DNA of 13,461 nt from Zetaproteobacteria bacterium (GTDB lineage Bacteria > Pseudomonadota > Zetaproteobacteria > Mariprofundales > Mariprofundaceae), in NCBI GenBank assembly GCA_021545665.1, contig JAJRTX010000137.1, positions 1 through 13,461 of the forward strand. Direction: 5' to 3'. A program made the translations under genes and the position numbers. The stretch's first letter is position 1. Each line of letters starts with the position of its first letter. A model generated the notes under the pieces. The model had not been told where the DNA came from. It saw only the letters and a program-made list of their open reading frames with translations, and did no database searches. This document shows positions 6,348 through 13,461 of this stretch, in pieces.

Positions 6348-7421
6348 TCAGCCTTCTTTCAAAGCTGCAACATCCTGTCGTCGTTCAAGTACAATCGACA
6401 GCACACTCTTGACCAGTGCAGCCAGTGGAATTGCAATAGCCACACCTATAATTCCCCACAGACTGCCAAATACAAGTATTGCCACAATGATGGCAATCGG
6501 GTGCAGATTAACAATTTCCGAGAATAGCCATGGCACAATCAGATTTGCATCAATGGCCTGCACAATAGCATAAGCGAGAACGCTGTAAGCCATTGTATCT
6601 GTCCAGCCCCACTGAAAATATGACAACAGAATAACCGGAATCGTCACCACAGCAGCTCCAACAAAAGGAATCCACACCGATATGCCAGTTAATACACCAA
6701 GCAGAAGCGCGTACTCATGATCCATCCACCAGTATACCAGCCACATGCTTAGACCAACAACAAATGCTTCCCAAAATTTGCCCCGAATATAATTGCCGAT
6801 CTGAATATCCAGTTCAGACCAGACTCGATTGAGTAAAATCCTTTCTTTTGGTAAGAACTGTTGTGCCCAGTTTATGATAAGCTCTTTATCTTTGAGTAGA
6901 AAGAAAACCAGTACCGGAACCAGCACAGCATAGACAAGCAGCGTAATCATGCCGGGAATAGAGGCAATAGAAAATTTCAGTACTGCCCCACCAAGCTCCT
7001 GCAATTGAGTTGCAGTATCAGCAATCATTTTCTGTAAATAGTCAGAATTCACCCATTCAGCATAGTTGGTCTGCAATTGATACAGGGTGTCCCGAATAGC
7101 CTGAACATATTGCGGGGCATGGGAAATAAGTCTGCCGATCTGTTCTGTCAATAGTGGCAGAACAGCCAGCAAGGCAAACAGTATCAGTAGAAATGCCCCG
7201 CCGCCGGTCAATGCTATAGCCAGCATTCGTGGCAAACGACATCGCTTCAACAGTTCAACAACACCATCCAGCACATAGGCCAGCGCAATAGCCAGTAGCA
7301 GTGGCGCAAGGACTGGGGCAAGCACTGCCAAGAGTAGAAAAATAATCAGTAACGCACTCAGCAGCATCACCAGCTCAGTGTCTGCCAGGCGCTTTCTAAA
7401 CCACTCCAGGATGACGGTCAT
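6348..7421 (-). CDS. AI-2E/PerM-family membrane protein
   Basis: The protein has 357 residues. Hydrophobic segments occur near residues 18-50 and 70-90, then a polar region (about 95-150), then clusters around 155-175, 215-240, 245-275, 280-300 and 310-345. The pattern LAPVLAPLLLAIALAYVLDG at the start, PVLVFFLLKDKE in the middle and LWGIIGVAIAIPLAALVKS near the end is characteristic of the AI-2E transporter/PerM family (DUF20). Members include a reported AI-2 exporter and Na+/H+ antiporters, so the substrate cannot be assigned. The start overlaps the stop of the preceding gene as ATGA, so the pair is translationally coupled. The gene ends 94 bases before the yfgM ATG. Confidence 0.9.
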   Translation of the reverse strand: MTVILEWFRKRLADTELVMLLSALLIIFLLLAVLAPVLAPLLLAIALAYVLDGVVELLKRCRLPRMLAIALTGGGAFLLILFALLAVLPLLTEQIGRLISHAPQYVQAIRDTLYQLQTNYAEWVNSDYLQKMIADTATQLQELGGAVLKFSIASIPGMITLLVYAVLVPVLVFFLLKDKELIINWAQQFLPKERILLNRVWSELDIQIGNYIRGKFWEAFVVGLSMWLVYWWMDHEYALLLGVLTGISVWIPFVGAAVVTIPVILLSYFQWGWTDTMAYSVLAYAIVQAIDANLIVPWLFSEIVNLHPIAIIVAILVFGSLWGIIGVAIAIPLAALVKSVLSIVLERRQDVAALKEG

Positions 7422-7918
7422 GCTCGCTCTGATATTGGTTTACAACTGGTCGAACCCGTACCCAAAGCAACCAGCAATCCGGCACATAACGTAGTCAACA
7501 TATGCAATAAAGAAGCGGCACCATGCCACATACCAAATAACTGACGCCGGGGATCATCCTCGGGCACACGACTTATCACTCCCATTTGCTGTTTTAAATC
7601 GGCCATAACGGGAGCCAGAGCAAATTCATTTGCAACCACCATCAGTACCACTGTCAGCAATAACAACCAGCGTAATTTTCCAATACTGATTCCTGCTGAA
7701 GCCATGCGAAACCAGAAAAAAGCAACTGCGATAGCGAGCAGAAGCAAGCCTGAATTGGCTATATGAAATAGCTGCCCTGCCAGCATGCCTGCCATTTCTG
7801 CGCTGCCAGCCTTATCAAATAGAATCGGCGTAACCACGTAGCCTGACACCAGCAATAAACCAAGCATCAGTGCCAGACAAATACGAGCTGCACCGATACG
7901 GATGCATTCAATCTTCAT
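7418..7918 (-). CDS. DUF4149-type four-helix membrane protein
   Basis: The protein has 166 residues with four predicted membrane helices (about 12-34, 53-72, 82-103 and 134-155). Conserved-looking polar positions lie between them: GYVVTPILFD after helix 1, NEFALAPVM after helix 3, and FGMWHGAASLLHML entering helix 4. The layout and the FGMWHG motif fit DUF4149, a small inner-membrane family of unknown function often near greA. A strong GGAGGGG lies six bases before the ATG. The stop overlaps the downstream PerM-family start (ATGA), implying a two-gene coupled unit. No biochemical role is known to me. Confidence 0.78.
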   Translation of the reverse strand: MKIECIRIGAARICLALMLGLLLVSGYVVTPILFDKAGSAEMAGMLAGQLFHIANSGLLLLAIAVAFFWFRMASAGISIGKLRWLLLLTVVLMVVANEFALAPVMADLKQQMGVISRVPEDDPRRQLFGMWHGAASLLHMLTTLCAGLLVALGTGSTSCKPISERA

Positions 7919-7985
7919 TTATCGCCCCTCCAATTGTGGTAAATTCGGAGCCAGACAGTCGGTAAGATGAGGTAGGATAAATTCT

Positions 7986-8000
7986 CGCAAAGGCGCAAAG
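7986..8000 (+). repeat. short tandem repeat CGCAAAG in the greA-DUF4149 gap
   Basis: CGCAAAG occurs twice, separated by one G, in the 214-base gap between greA and the DUF4149 gene. A third inverted copy (CTTTGCG) lies about 80 bases further right. The gap contains no open reading frame with coding character and no clear promoter or terminator. The repeat resembles low-complexity intergenic repeats found in many genomes. Confidence 0.4.
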
Positions 8001-8132
8001 AATATAAAGCCGAACCTTTTTGTTTTTCACCCTTTGTGCCAAAGTGAATCGAGCTTGCGAGTGAGAGGGCACTCTGGGGTGCTTTGCGTGCCATCCATAT
8101 TCTGCTTTGCATAGAATTTTGTTACCAAGCGA

Positions 8133-8606
8133 CTAAACATATTTAACCATTTGAATTTCAAATTCGCGTTCACCACTTGGCGCCTGCACAAGTGCAACAT
8201 CGCCTTCTTCCTTGCCAATCAGGGCACGTGCAATTGGTGAAGTGATAGAAACCTTGCCTACTTCAATATCCGCCTCATCAACACCGACGATCTGATAAGT
8301 CACTTCCGTACCTTCATTCATATCAATCAACTCTACAGTAGCGCCAAACACAATCTTCTCTGCCGTAATCGAGGCAGGGTCGATAAGATGAGCTCGCGCG
8401 AGTTTATCTTCTATATCTTTCACCCGCGCCTCATTCATGCCCTGCTCTTCTTTGGCAGCATGATATTCTGCATTTTCAGAAAGATCGCCGTGCGCTCTGG
8501 CTTCTTCAATAGCGGCAACAATCCGGTGCCGCTTCTCGCCTTTCAGATAAGCCAGTGTATCACGCAACTTTTCTGCACCAAATCTGGTCATAGGAACTCT
8601 GTCCAT
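8133..8606 (-). CDS. greA: transcription elongation factor GreA
   Basis: The protein has 157 residues (family about 158). The N-terminal coiled coil (residues 1-75) carries the tip motif [10 protein letters not shown] with Asp41 and Glu44, the acidic pair that coordinates Mg2+ in the RNA polymerase secondary channel to trigger cleavage of backtracked RNA. The C-terminal FKBP-like domain contains [31 protein letters not shown] and ends [15 protein letters not shown] lies six bases before the ATG. It starts 16 bases after carB ends, so the two are almost certainly co-transcribed, as in the common carA-carB-greA order. The stop is TAG, which shows that TAG is read as a stop here. Confidence 0.97.
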   Translation of the reverse strand: MDRVPMTRFGAEKLRDTLAYLKGEKRHRIVAAIEEARAHGDLSENAEYHAAKEEQGMNEARVKDIEDKLARAHLIDPASITAEKIVFGATVELIDMNEGTEVTYQIVGVDEADIEVGKVSITSPIARALIGKEEGDVALVQAPSGEREFEIQMVKYV

Positions 8607-8622
8607 GTTCTACTCCTTACCC

Positions 8623-9924
8623 CTAACGTGCATGATATTCCTGTATACTTTTTACATCCGTAACATCCGAATGCCCGGCAATGGCCTGAGCAGCAGCAAG
8701 GCCTCCTGCAATGGTGGTAAAATAGGCTATGCCGCGATCCAGAGCTGCCTGGCGGATGGACTTGGAATCCCTGATTGCCTGTACACCCTCTGTGGTGTTG
8801 ACAATCAATTCAATCTCATCGGAAAGCAGGCGATCAACAATATGCGGCCTTACCCCATCCGTAACCTTGGCAACAGCTTGGACATCCACACCGGCGGCAA
8901 TCAGTGCCCTGTATGTGCCTCCGGTCGCCAACAACTCAAACCCGGCCTGACCAAGTAATAAACCCAATCGCACAGCATCATTCTTATCAACATCACGAAC
9001 AGAGATAAATACCCGACCCGATTTCGGCAGAATTACCCCGGCAGCCAGCTGGGCTTTGGCAAAAGCCGCCGGAAAACTATCAGCAATACCCATCACTTCT
9101 CCGGTCGATTTCATTTCCGGCGACAGCAGGGTGTCCACGCCACGAAACTTCACAAATGGAAACACGGCCTCTTTTACCGCTTTGAAGTTAGTTGGTTGTG
9201 GAATCTCATCTATCCCCTGCTCATCCAGACTCTGGCCTGCCATAATGCGTGCCGCAATTTTGGCCAGCGGTTTACCCGTTGCCTTGGAAACAAACGGCAC
9301 TGTGCGCGAAGCTCTCGGATTCACTTCCAGAATATAAATCGTTTCACCCTGAACAGCAAACTGGATATTCATCAGACCTTTGACATTCAGCGCCATGCCC
9401 AGCGCCACAGTCTGACGTTTTACTTCGGCAATAATAGCATCAGAAATCGAATGCGGCGGCAAGCAACAAGCCGAATCGCCTGAATGCACACCGGCCTCCT
9501 CAATATGCTCCATAATGCCGCCGATCACCACACGCTCGCCATCAGCCAGCGCATCAACATCCAGCTCAATGGCGCAATTTAAAAACCTGTCCAGCAATAC
9601 CGGATGGTCATGACTCACCGATACGGCTTCACGCATATAACGCAGTAATCCTGTTTTATCATGCACAATCTGCATGGCTCTGCCGCCCAGCACATAGGAA
9701 GGACGCACCACAACCGGATAACCCACACTTTCTGCAACCGCCACAGCCTCATCGACGGAGCGCGCCGTTCCATTCTCGGGCTGGAGCAACTTTAGATCAT
9801 GCAACAGCTGCTGGAAACGCTCGCGATCTTCAGCTAGATCAATCATATCTGGACTGGTACCAATCACCGGCACACCAGCGACCTCCAGCGGTTCGGCCAG
9901 TTTCAACGGTGTCTGGCCGCCGAA
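8623..9924 (-). CDS. carB: CarB C-terminal part (codons 643-1075)
   Basis: This part has 433 codons after the TAG. It contains the second ATP-grasp with VVVRPSYVLGGRAM, GGIMEHIEEAGVHSGDSAC and the metal-binding EVNPRASRTVPFVSKATG. The C-terminal MGS-like allosteric domain (about the last 140 residues; LLATGGTYRALIAAGVDV, RPHIVDRLLSDEIELIVNTTEG) binds UMP, IMP and ornithine in E. coli. Conservation is excellent and the frame is intact, so decay, if real, is recent. The first possible restart is a TTG at 9906 with no good ribosome site, so independent translation is doubtful. It ends 16 bases before greA. Confidence 0.75.
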   Translation of the reverse strand, partial: FGGQTPLKLAEPLEVAGVPVIGTSPDMIDLAEDRERFQQLLHDLKLLQPENGTARSVDEAVAVAESVGYPVVVRPSYVLGGRAMQIVHDKTGLLRYMREAVSVSHDHPVLLDRFLNCAIELDVDALADGERVVIGGIMEHIEEAGVHSGDSACCLPPHSISDAIIAEVKRQTVALGMALNVKGLMNIQFAVQGETIYILEVNPRASRTVPFVSKATGKPLAKIAARIMAGQSLDEQGIDEIPQPTNFKAVKEAVFPFVKFRGVDTLLSPEMKSTGEVMGIADSFPAAFAKAQLAAGVILPKSGRVFISVRDVDKNDAVRLGLLLGQAGFELLATGGTYRALIAAGVDVQAVAKVTDGVRPHIVDRLLSDEIELIVNTTEGVQAIRDSKSIRQAALDRGIAYFTTIAGGLAAAQAIAGHSDVTDVKSIQEYHAR

Positions 9925-11850
9925 CTATACAATCACGCCATCGGGTTTTTCCTTATCGACAATAGCCATCACATCTTCAAAGGTCAGCGGCTCAAAATAA
10001 AGGCGATCAGAGGTGTCATAATCGGTGGAAACCGTCTCCGGGTTACAGTTGACCATAATGGTTTCATAACCATCTTCAGACAGTGCAAAAGCGGCATGCA
10101 CACAGCAATAATCAAACTCAATGCCCTGACCGATACGATTCGGGCCACCGCCCAGCACCATGATTTTCTTTTTACTCGTAGGGCGCGCCTCACATTCATC
10201 TTCATAGGCCGAATAGAGATACGGCGTATGCGCTTCAAATTCAGCCGCACAGGTATCCACCCGTTTGAATACCGGCTGAACCCCGGCCTCCATACGTGCC
10301 TGGCGAACACTATTTTCATCTGTCACCAGCAACTCTGCCAGTCTGAGATCAGAAATGCCTTCGCGCTTGGCTTCGCGCCACTGCCCGGCTGTTAAAGTGG
10401 TGACATCGCGGCCACACAATGAAGCTTCAAGCAGAATGACAGCTGTGATTTCGCGGATAAACCATGGATCAATACGGGTTACATCCACAACGCGCTGCTC
10501 CGACCAGCCAGCACGAAGCGCCTCGCCAATCCACCACAGGCGTTCCGCCCCCGGCACAGCCAGCTTCTCCTGTAGAAAACCATCAACGGAGACTTCCCTG
10601 TTTTCATCCTCCGGCAGCGAGAAATCAAATCCGTTGCTGTCTATTTCCAGCCCGCGCATGGCCTTGCCCAGCGACTCGGTGAATGAGCGGCCAATGGCCA
10701 TCACTTCACCCACCGATTTCATCTGCGTAGTTAAACGGGCATCGGCTCCTGGGAACTTTTCAAAGGCAAAACGCGGTAATTTGGTGACCACATAATCAAT
10801 GGTCGGCTCAAAAGCCGCCCATGTTTCACCGGTAATATCGTTGCGGATTTCATCCAGCGTATAACCCACTGCCAGTTTGGCGGCAATTTTGGCAATGGGA
10901 AATCCGGTGGCTTTCGAGGCCAGTGCCGAAGAACGGGATACACGGGGATTCATTTCAATAATAATCAGACGGCCATCTTCCGGATTAACCGCGAACTGCA
11001 CATTCGAGCCGCCTGTTTCCACTCCAATCTCGCGCAAAATCGCAATTGAGGCATCACGCATGCGCTGATATTCCTTATCGGTCAGCGTTTGAGCCGGTGC
11101 CACTGTAATCGAATCGCCAGTATGCACCCCCATGGCATCGACATTCTCGATAGAACAGATAATAACACAATTATCGGCCCGATCCCGCATCACTTCCATT
11201 TCAAACTCTTTCCAGCCGATAATCGATTCCTCAACCAGAATTTCATCGGTCGGTGATGCATCGAGGCCGGAGGCGGCAATCTGTTCAAATTCTTCCGGAT
11301 TGTAGGCTATGCCACCGCCGGAACCGCCCAGGGTAAAAGATGGGCGGATAATGATCGGATAACCAATATCGTCAGCAAGATCACGTGCTTCCTGCATGCT
11401 ATGGGCAAAACCGCCGTGCGCCATTTCCAGACCGATATAATCCATAGCTCGTTTGAATTGTTCTCTATCTTCAGCCTTATCAATGGCCTCCGGCTGCGCA
11501 CCAATCAGTTTGACACCATATTTTTGCAAAATTCCATTTTTATTTAACGACAAAGCGCAGTTTAATGCCGTCTGTCCACCCATGGTTGGCAGAATGGCGT
11601 CAGGCCTTTCCTTTTCGATAATTCTGGCCACCACTTCCCAGGTCACAGGCTCAATATAGGTGGCATCAGCAAACTCGGGATCGGTCATGATTGTAGCCGG
11701 GTTGGAATTTACCAGAATCACCCGGAAACCTTCTTCTTTCAACGCCTTGCAGGCCTGAACACCGGAGTAATCAAACTCGCAGGCCTGACCGATCACAATC
11801 GGCCCTGCACCAAGAATCATAATGGATTTTAAATCGGTACGGCGTGGCAT
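9925..11850 (-). CDS. carB: CarB N-terminal part (codons 1-641, ends at TAG)
   Basis: This is the product if the TAG is obeyed: 641 residues. It contains the whole first synthetase half: the N-terminal Rossmann-like segment ([19 protein letters not shown]), the ATP-grasp with [14 protein letters not shown] and the metal-binding [20 protein letters not shown], and the oligomerisation region (about 403-553). It then has the start of the second half ([19 protein letters not shown]) before stopping. The first half forms carboxyphosphate and carbamate; the second ATP-grasp, which makes carbamoyl phosphate, is absent. Known two-gene CarB forms in some archaea and Aquifex split near residue 550, so this break is not that natural boundary. 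Such a fragment alone would not complete the reaction. Confidence 0.8.
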   Translation of the reverse strand: MPRRTDLKSIMILGAGPIVIGQACEFDYSGVQACKALKEEGFRVILVNSNPATIMTDPEFADATYIEPVTWEVVARIIEKERPDAILPTMGGQTALNCALSLNKNGILQKYGVKLIGAQPEAIDKAEDREQFKRAMDYIGLEMAHGGFAHSMQEARDLADDIGYPIIIRPSFTLGGSGGGIAYNPEEFEQIAASGLDASPTDEILVEESIIGWKEFEMEVMRDRADNCVIICSIENVDAMGVHTGDSITVAPAQTLTDKEYQRMRDASIAILREIGVETGGSNVQFAVNPEDGRLIIIEMNPRVSRSSALASKATGFPIAKIAAKLAVGYTLDEIRNDITGETWAAFEPTIDYVVTKLPRFAFEKFPGADARLTTQMKSVGEVMAIGRSFTESLGKAMRGLEIDSNGFDFSLPEDENREVSVDGFLQEKLAVPGAERLWWIGEALRAGWSEQRVVDVTRIDPWFIREITAVILLEASLCGRDVTTLTAGQWREAKREGISDLRLAELLVTDENSVRQARMEAGVQPVFKRVDTCAAEFEAHTPYLYSAYEDECEARPTSKKKIMVLGGGPNRIGQGIEFDYCCVHAAFALSEDGYETIMVNCNPETVSTDYDTSDRLYFEPLTFEDVMAIVDKEKPDGVIV

Positions 11851-11861
11851 GTAGTCAGCAA

Positions 11862-11867
11862 CTCCTT
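11862..11867 (-). promoter_or_regulatory. ribosome-binding site deciding the carB start
   Basis: On the minus strand this reads AAGGAG, 11 bases before the ATG at 11850, whose product begins exactly like other CarB proteins. Spacing is slightly long. The longer frame starting at 11892 would begin almost at the IS110 boundary and has no such site, so the shorter start is preferred. Confidence 0.65.
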
Positions 11868-11979
11868 GGGAATCTATTTCATTAGGCATCATATTTCAGG
11901 CAAAAAAAGGGACGAACTCACGGCTCACCTACCAATACGCCAACTCTAACGCGACAACCTCCGCCAGAAAAGGTACAAC

Positions 11980-12160
11980 ATGGTAATGATCGGGGTCTAC
12001 CATTGGATTTTGCATGATGGCGGGGTTCATTCCTTCTTGTTAAAGTATTGACTTGGCGGGGGTGTGGCTCTTGGGGTCGGCAGGCTATTTAGCTCTGCTC
12101 AGCTTCTGAAATGCCGCCCCCGCCATTCATGTATCATCCGATAAAGTCTTCCGGGATGAT
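11980..12160 (+). ncRNA. candidate IS110 bridge RNA (structured 5' non-coding end)
   Basis: Three structures follow one another upstream of the transposase. (1) ATGGTA (11980-11985) pairs with TACCAT (11998-12003). (2) GGCGGGGG (12055-12062) pairs with CCCCCGCC (12117-12124), continued by GGC/GCC. This encloses an internal loop of 11 nt (12069-12079) and 14 nt (12099-12112) and a closing hairpin GCAGGCT-ATTT-AGC(T)CTGC (12080-12098). (3) ATCATCC (12133-12139) pairs with GGATGAT (12154-12160). Stem, two-stranded internal loop and terminal hairpin is the layout of the guide loops in the IS621 bridge RNA. Exact RNA ends are unknown; the coordinates cover the visible structures only. Confidence 0.5.
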
Positions 12161-12237
12161 GCCAATTCTTATGTGAATAGTGGCTCTGTGTTGTAGACGA
12201 GACATTGGATGGTGATCTTGTTTACAAGGAGTCTTTC

Positions 12238-13440
12238 ATGGAACAATTATTGGTAGGGATCGATGTTGGTTGTCGCCGTCACCGTGTGGCGATTGGCATG
12301 CCGGATGGAACCCTGGTTGATCAGTTCGATGTGGATCATCAGTCCGCTTCATTTGATGAATTCTTTTTACGTGTTGATAAACAGGCTGCGAAATTCAGTT
12401 TGCCTGTCAGCGTCGGCATGGAAGGTTATGGTGGCTGGGCGCGGCCTCTGGATGAGATGGTAATCGGCAAAGGTTGGACGCTGCTCAATGTGAATAACCT
12501 GAAGCTTGCCCGGTACAAGGAAATATTTCCGTCACCGGCTAAAACTGATGCCATTGATGCACGTAAGATTCTGGAGTTGATGCGCCTTCGCCCATTATTG
12601 CCGCAGGCCAAGGATATTCTGAATGAAGTGGTTCCTGCTTCACAGGTTAACCACGACATGAAGCTTCTGACTCGCAGGAGACGGCAGTTGGTGAATGAGC
12701 GCACGATGGTCAGCAACCGTATGCACAGTGACTTACAGGCTATTGCGCCAGGGTTACTAGAGATTACGCGGCAGGTGGATAATAAATGGTTTCTTGGCTT
12801 TCTGACGGCCAGGGACACATTCGATCAGCTTACGCGTATGCATCAATCCAGTATGATGAGAATCAAAGATATTGGCGTGAAATATACAGGTCTGATTCGT
12901 CAGTGGCAGAAAACTGCCTTATTATCCTCTGATGTACTTCTTATTGGTGATATGGTGATCGAAGATGCCAAGCGCGTCCTTACCCTGGCAGATAAAATCA
13001 AACACATGGAAACCAGGTTACAGGAACTGATGCCTCAATCAGCATTGGCCACTGTCATTGAATCGATCACAGGTTTTGGACTTATTTGCTCGACTGAACT
13101 GGCGGGTGAAATCGGCGCAATAGGACGCTTCGCATCTGAGCAGGCATTGGCACGTTACATCGGCATGGCTCCACTGGATAACAGCTCTGGCGTCTACTCT
13201 GGAAGCAAGGGTGGAAAGCAGACCAACCGCCGTGCCAAAGCAGCCATGATGACTGCTGTGGCCAGACATTATTGGCATACGCCCCAGTCAAAAAAATACT
13301 ATGAGAAAAAACGCGCTGAAGGCAAAAGACACAATCAGGCAGTTCGATCACTTGGAAGACATCTTACACGTGTGATCTGGTCTCTCATAAAAAACAATCG
13401 GCTGTACGAATGTAAGGAGATGTCATCAAAAATTGCTTGA
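12238..13440 (+). CDS. IS110-family transposase (bridge-RNA-type recombinase)
   Basis: The protein has 400 residues from the ATG at 12238, chosen because AAGGAG (12226-12231) lies six bases upstream; an in-frame ATG at 12205 would add 11 unlike residues. The N-terminal RuvC-like DEDD domain has Asp9 (VGIDVG), Glu62 (VGMEGYG), Asp104 and Asp107 (KTDAIDARK). A coiled-coil-like middle (about 130-270) follows. The C-terminal Tnp_20 domain has ITGFGLICSTELAGEIG and YIGMAPLDNSSG, with Ser317 the likely catalytic nucleophile, then KGGKQTNRRAK. All key residues are present and the frame is intact, so the enzyme is probably active. IS110 enzymes act through a DEDD/serine mechanism guided by an element-encoded RNA. 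Confidence 0.95.
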   Translation: MEQLLVGIDVGCRRHRVAIGMPDGTLVDQFDVDHQSASFDEFFLRVDKQAAKFSLPVSVGMEGYGGWARPLDEMVIGKGWTLLNVNNLKLARYKEIFPSPAKTDAIDARKILELMRLRPLLPQAKDILNEVVPASQVNHDMKLLTRRRRQLVNERTMVSNRMHSDLQAIAPGLLEITRQVDNKWFLGFLTARDTFDQLTRMHQSSMMRIKDIGVKYTGLIRQWQKTALLSSDVLLIGDMVIEDAKRVLTLADKIKHMETRLQELMPQSALATVIESITGFGLICSTELAGEIGAIGRFASEQALARYIGMAPLDNSSGVYSGSKGGKQTNRRAKAAMMTAVARHYWHTPQSKKYYEKKRAEGKRHNQAVRSLGRHLTRVIWSLIKNNRLYECKEMSSKIA

Positions 13441-13461
13441 AATTCTAGCGGGATGTTCAGG

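Larger units (their letters stand above)
8623..11850 (-). pseudogene. carB: carbamoyl-phosphate synthase large subunit, interrupted by one in-frame TAG
   Basis: The reading frame covers 1,075 codons plus a TAG stop (E. coli CarB has 1,073 residues) with no frameshift, but codon 642 is TAG (9925-9927). Before it stands GVIV and after it FGGQTPLKLAEPL; the family reads VIVQYGGQTPLKLA, so a single C-to-T change turned CAG (Gln) into TAG. CarB makes carbamoyl phosphate for arginine and pyrimidine synthesis from bicarbonate, ATP and ammonia delivered by CarA. Start: ATG at 11850 ([22 protein letters not shown]) has AAGGAG 11 bases upstream; upstream in-frame ATGs at 11889 and 11892 have no ribosome site. 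carA is not adjacent: an IS110 element lies there. The gene may be a fresh pseudogene, a sequence error or rarely read through. Confidence 0.88.
11900..13461 (+). mobile_element. IS110-family insertion sequence
   Basis: The element is made of a long 5' non-coding end (to about 12237), one transposase gene (12238-13440) and a short 3' tail running into the window edge. This fits the IS110 group, which lacks conventional long terminal repeats. The left boundary is inferred: TTCAGG occurs at 11895-11900 and again at 13456-13461, and may mark the shared core of the two junctions; the true right end may lie beyond the window. It sits about 40 bases upstream of the carB ribosome-binding site, where carA would be expected, and is transcribed in the opposite direction to carB. 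Confidence 0.7.

Noticed and set aside
7919..8132. Possible small RNA or terminator between greA and the DUF4149 gene.
   Set aside because: Only short weak stems and the CGCAAAG repeat are present; there is no stable GC-rich stem followed by T residues.
9925..9927. General reassignment of TAG to an amino acid (pyrrolysine-like or Gln) to explain carB.
   Set aside because: TAG terminates carB, greA and der at their expected C-termini in this window, so it functions as stop; the other internal TAGs lie in decayed IS genes.
9925..11850. A natural two-gene CarB as found in some archaea and Aquifex.
   Set aside because: Natural splits fall near residue 550 between the two synthetase halves; this break is at 642 inside the second half, and the downstream part has no start codon with a ribosome site.

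Overview
The window looks like a proteobacterial chromosome segment. All the recognisable chromosomal genes read on the minus strand: carB, greA, a DUF4149 membrane protein, an AI-2E/PerM-family protein, yfgM, bamB, der, ratA, rnfH and a pentapeptide-repeat gene. The adjacencies yfgM-bamB-der, ratA-rnfH and carB-greA are typical of gamma-, beta- and related Proteobacteria. A zetaproteobacterial origin such as Mariprofundus is possible, but the sequence alone does not prove it.

Left edge (1-1171): a graveyard of insertion sequences. It holds the tail of an unidentified reading frame ending in a palindrome, the C-terminal tail of an IS30-family transposase, and a decayed IS3-family element on the minus strand. 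The outer end of the IS3 element (position 957) cuts off a permease gene, of which only the first 71 codons remain.

Middle (1242-6345): an apparent operon read right to left, yfgM, bamB, der, ratA, rnfH, pentapeptide protein, with a possible promoter near 6318-6345. It combines outer-membrane protein assembly (BamB, YfgM) with ribosome maturation (Der) and a RatA/RnfH pair. A 282-bp element with 19-bp terminal inverted repeats and a TA duplication sits exactly between der and ratA. It split the der stop codon and rebuilt it as TAG.

Right part (6348-11850): a translationally coupled pair (DUF4149 protein, then the PerM-family protein), greA, and carB. carB is full length and well conserved but carries one in-frame TAG at codon 642, where the family normally has glutamine. 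carA is not in the window. The DNA upstream of carB is occupied by an IS110-family element (about 11900 to the window end or beyond). Its transposase has the D-E-D-D and C-terminal serine signatures, and its long 5' non-coding end folds into hairpins with an internal loop, as expected of an IS110 bridge RNA.

I found no tRNA, rRNA, CRISPR array, riboswitch or phage genes. The most noteworthy features are the amber-interrupted carB beside the IS110 element, the candidate bridge RNA, and the small TA-flanked element inside the der-ratA junction.
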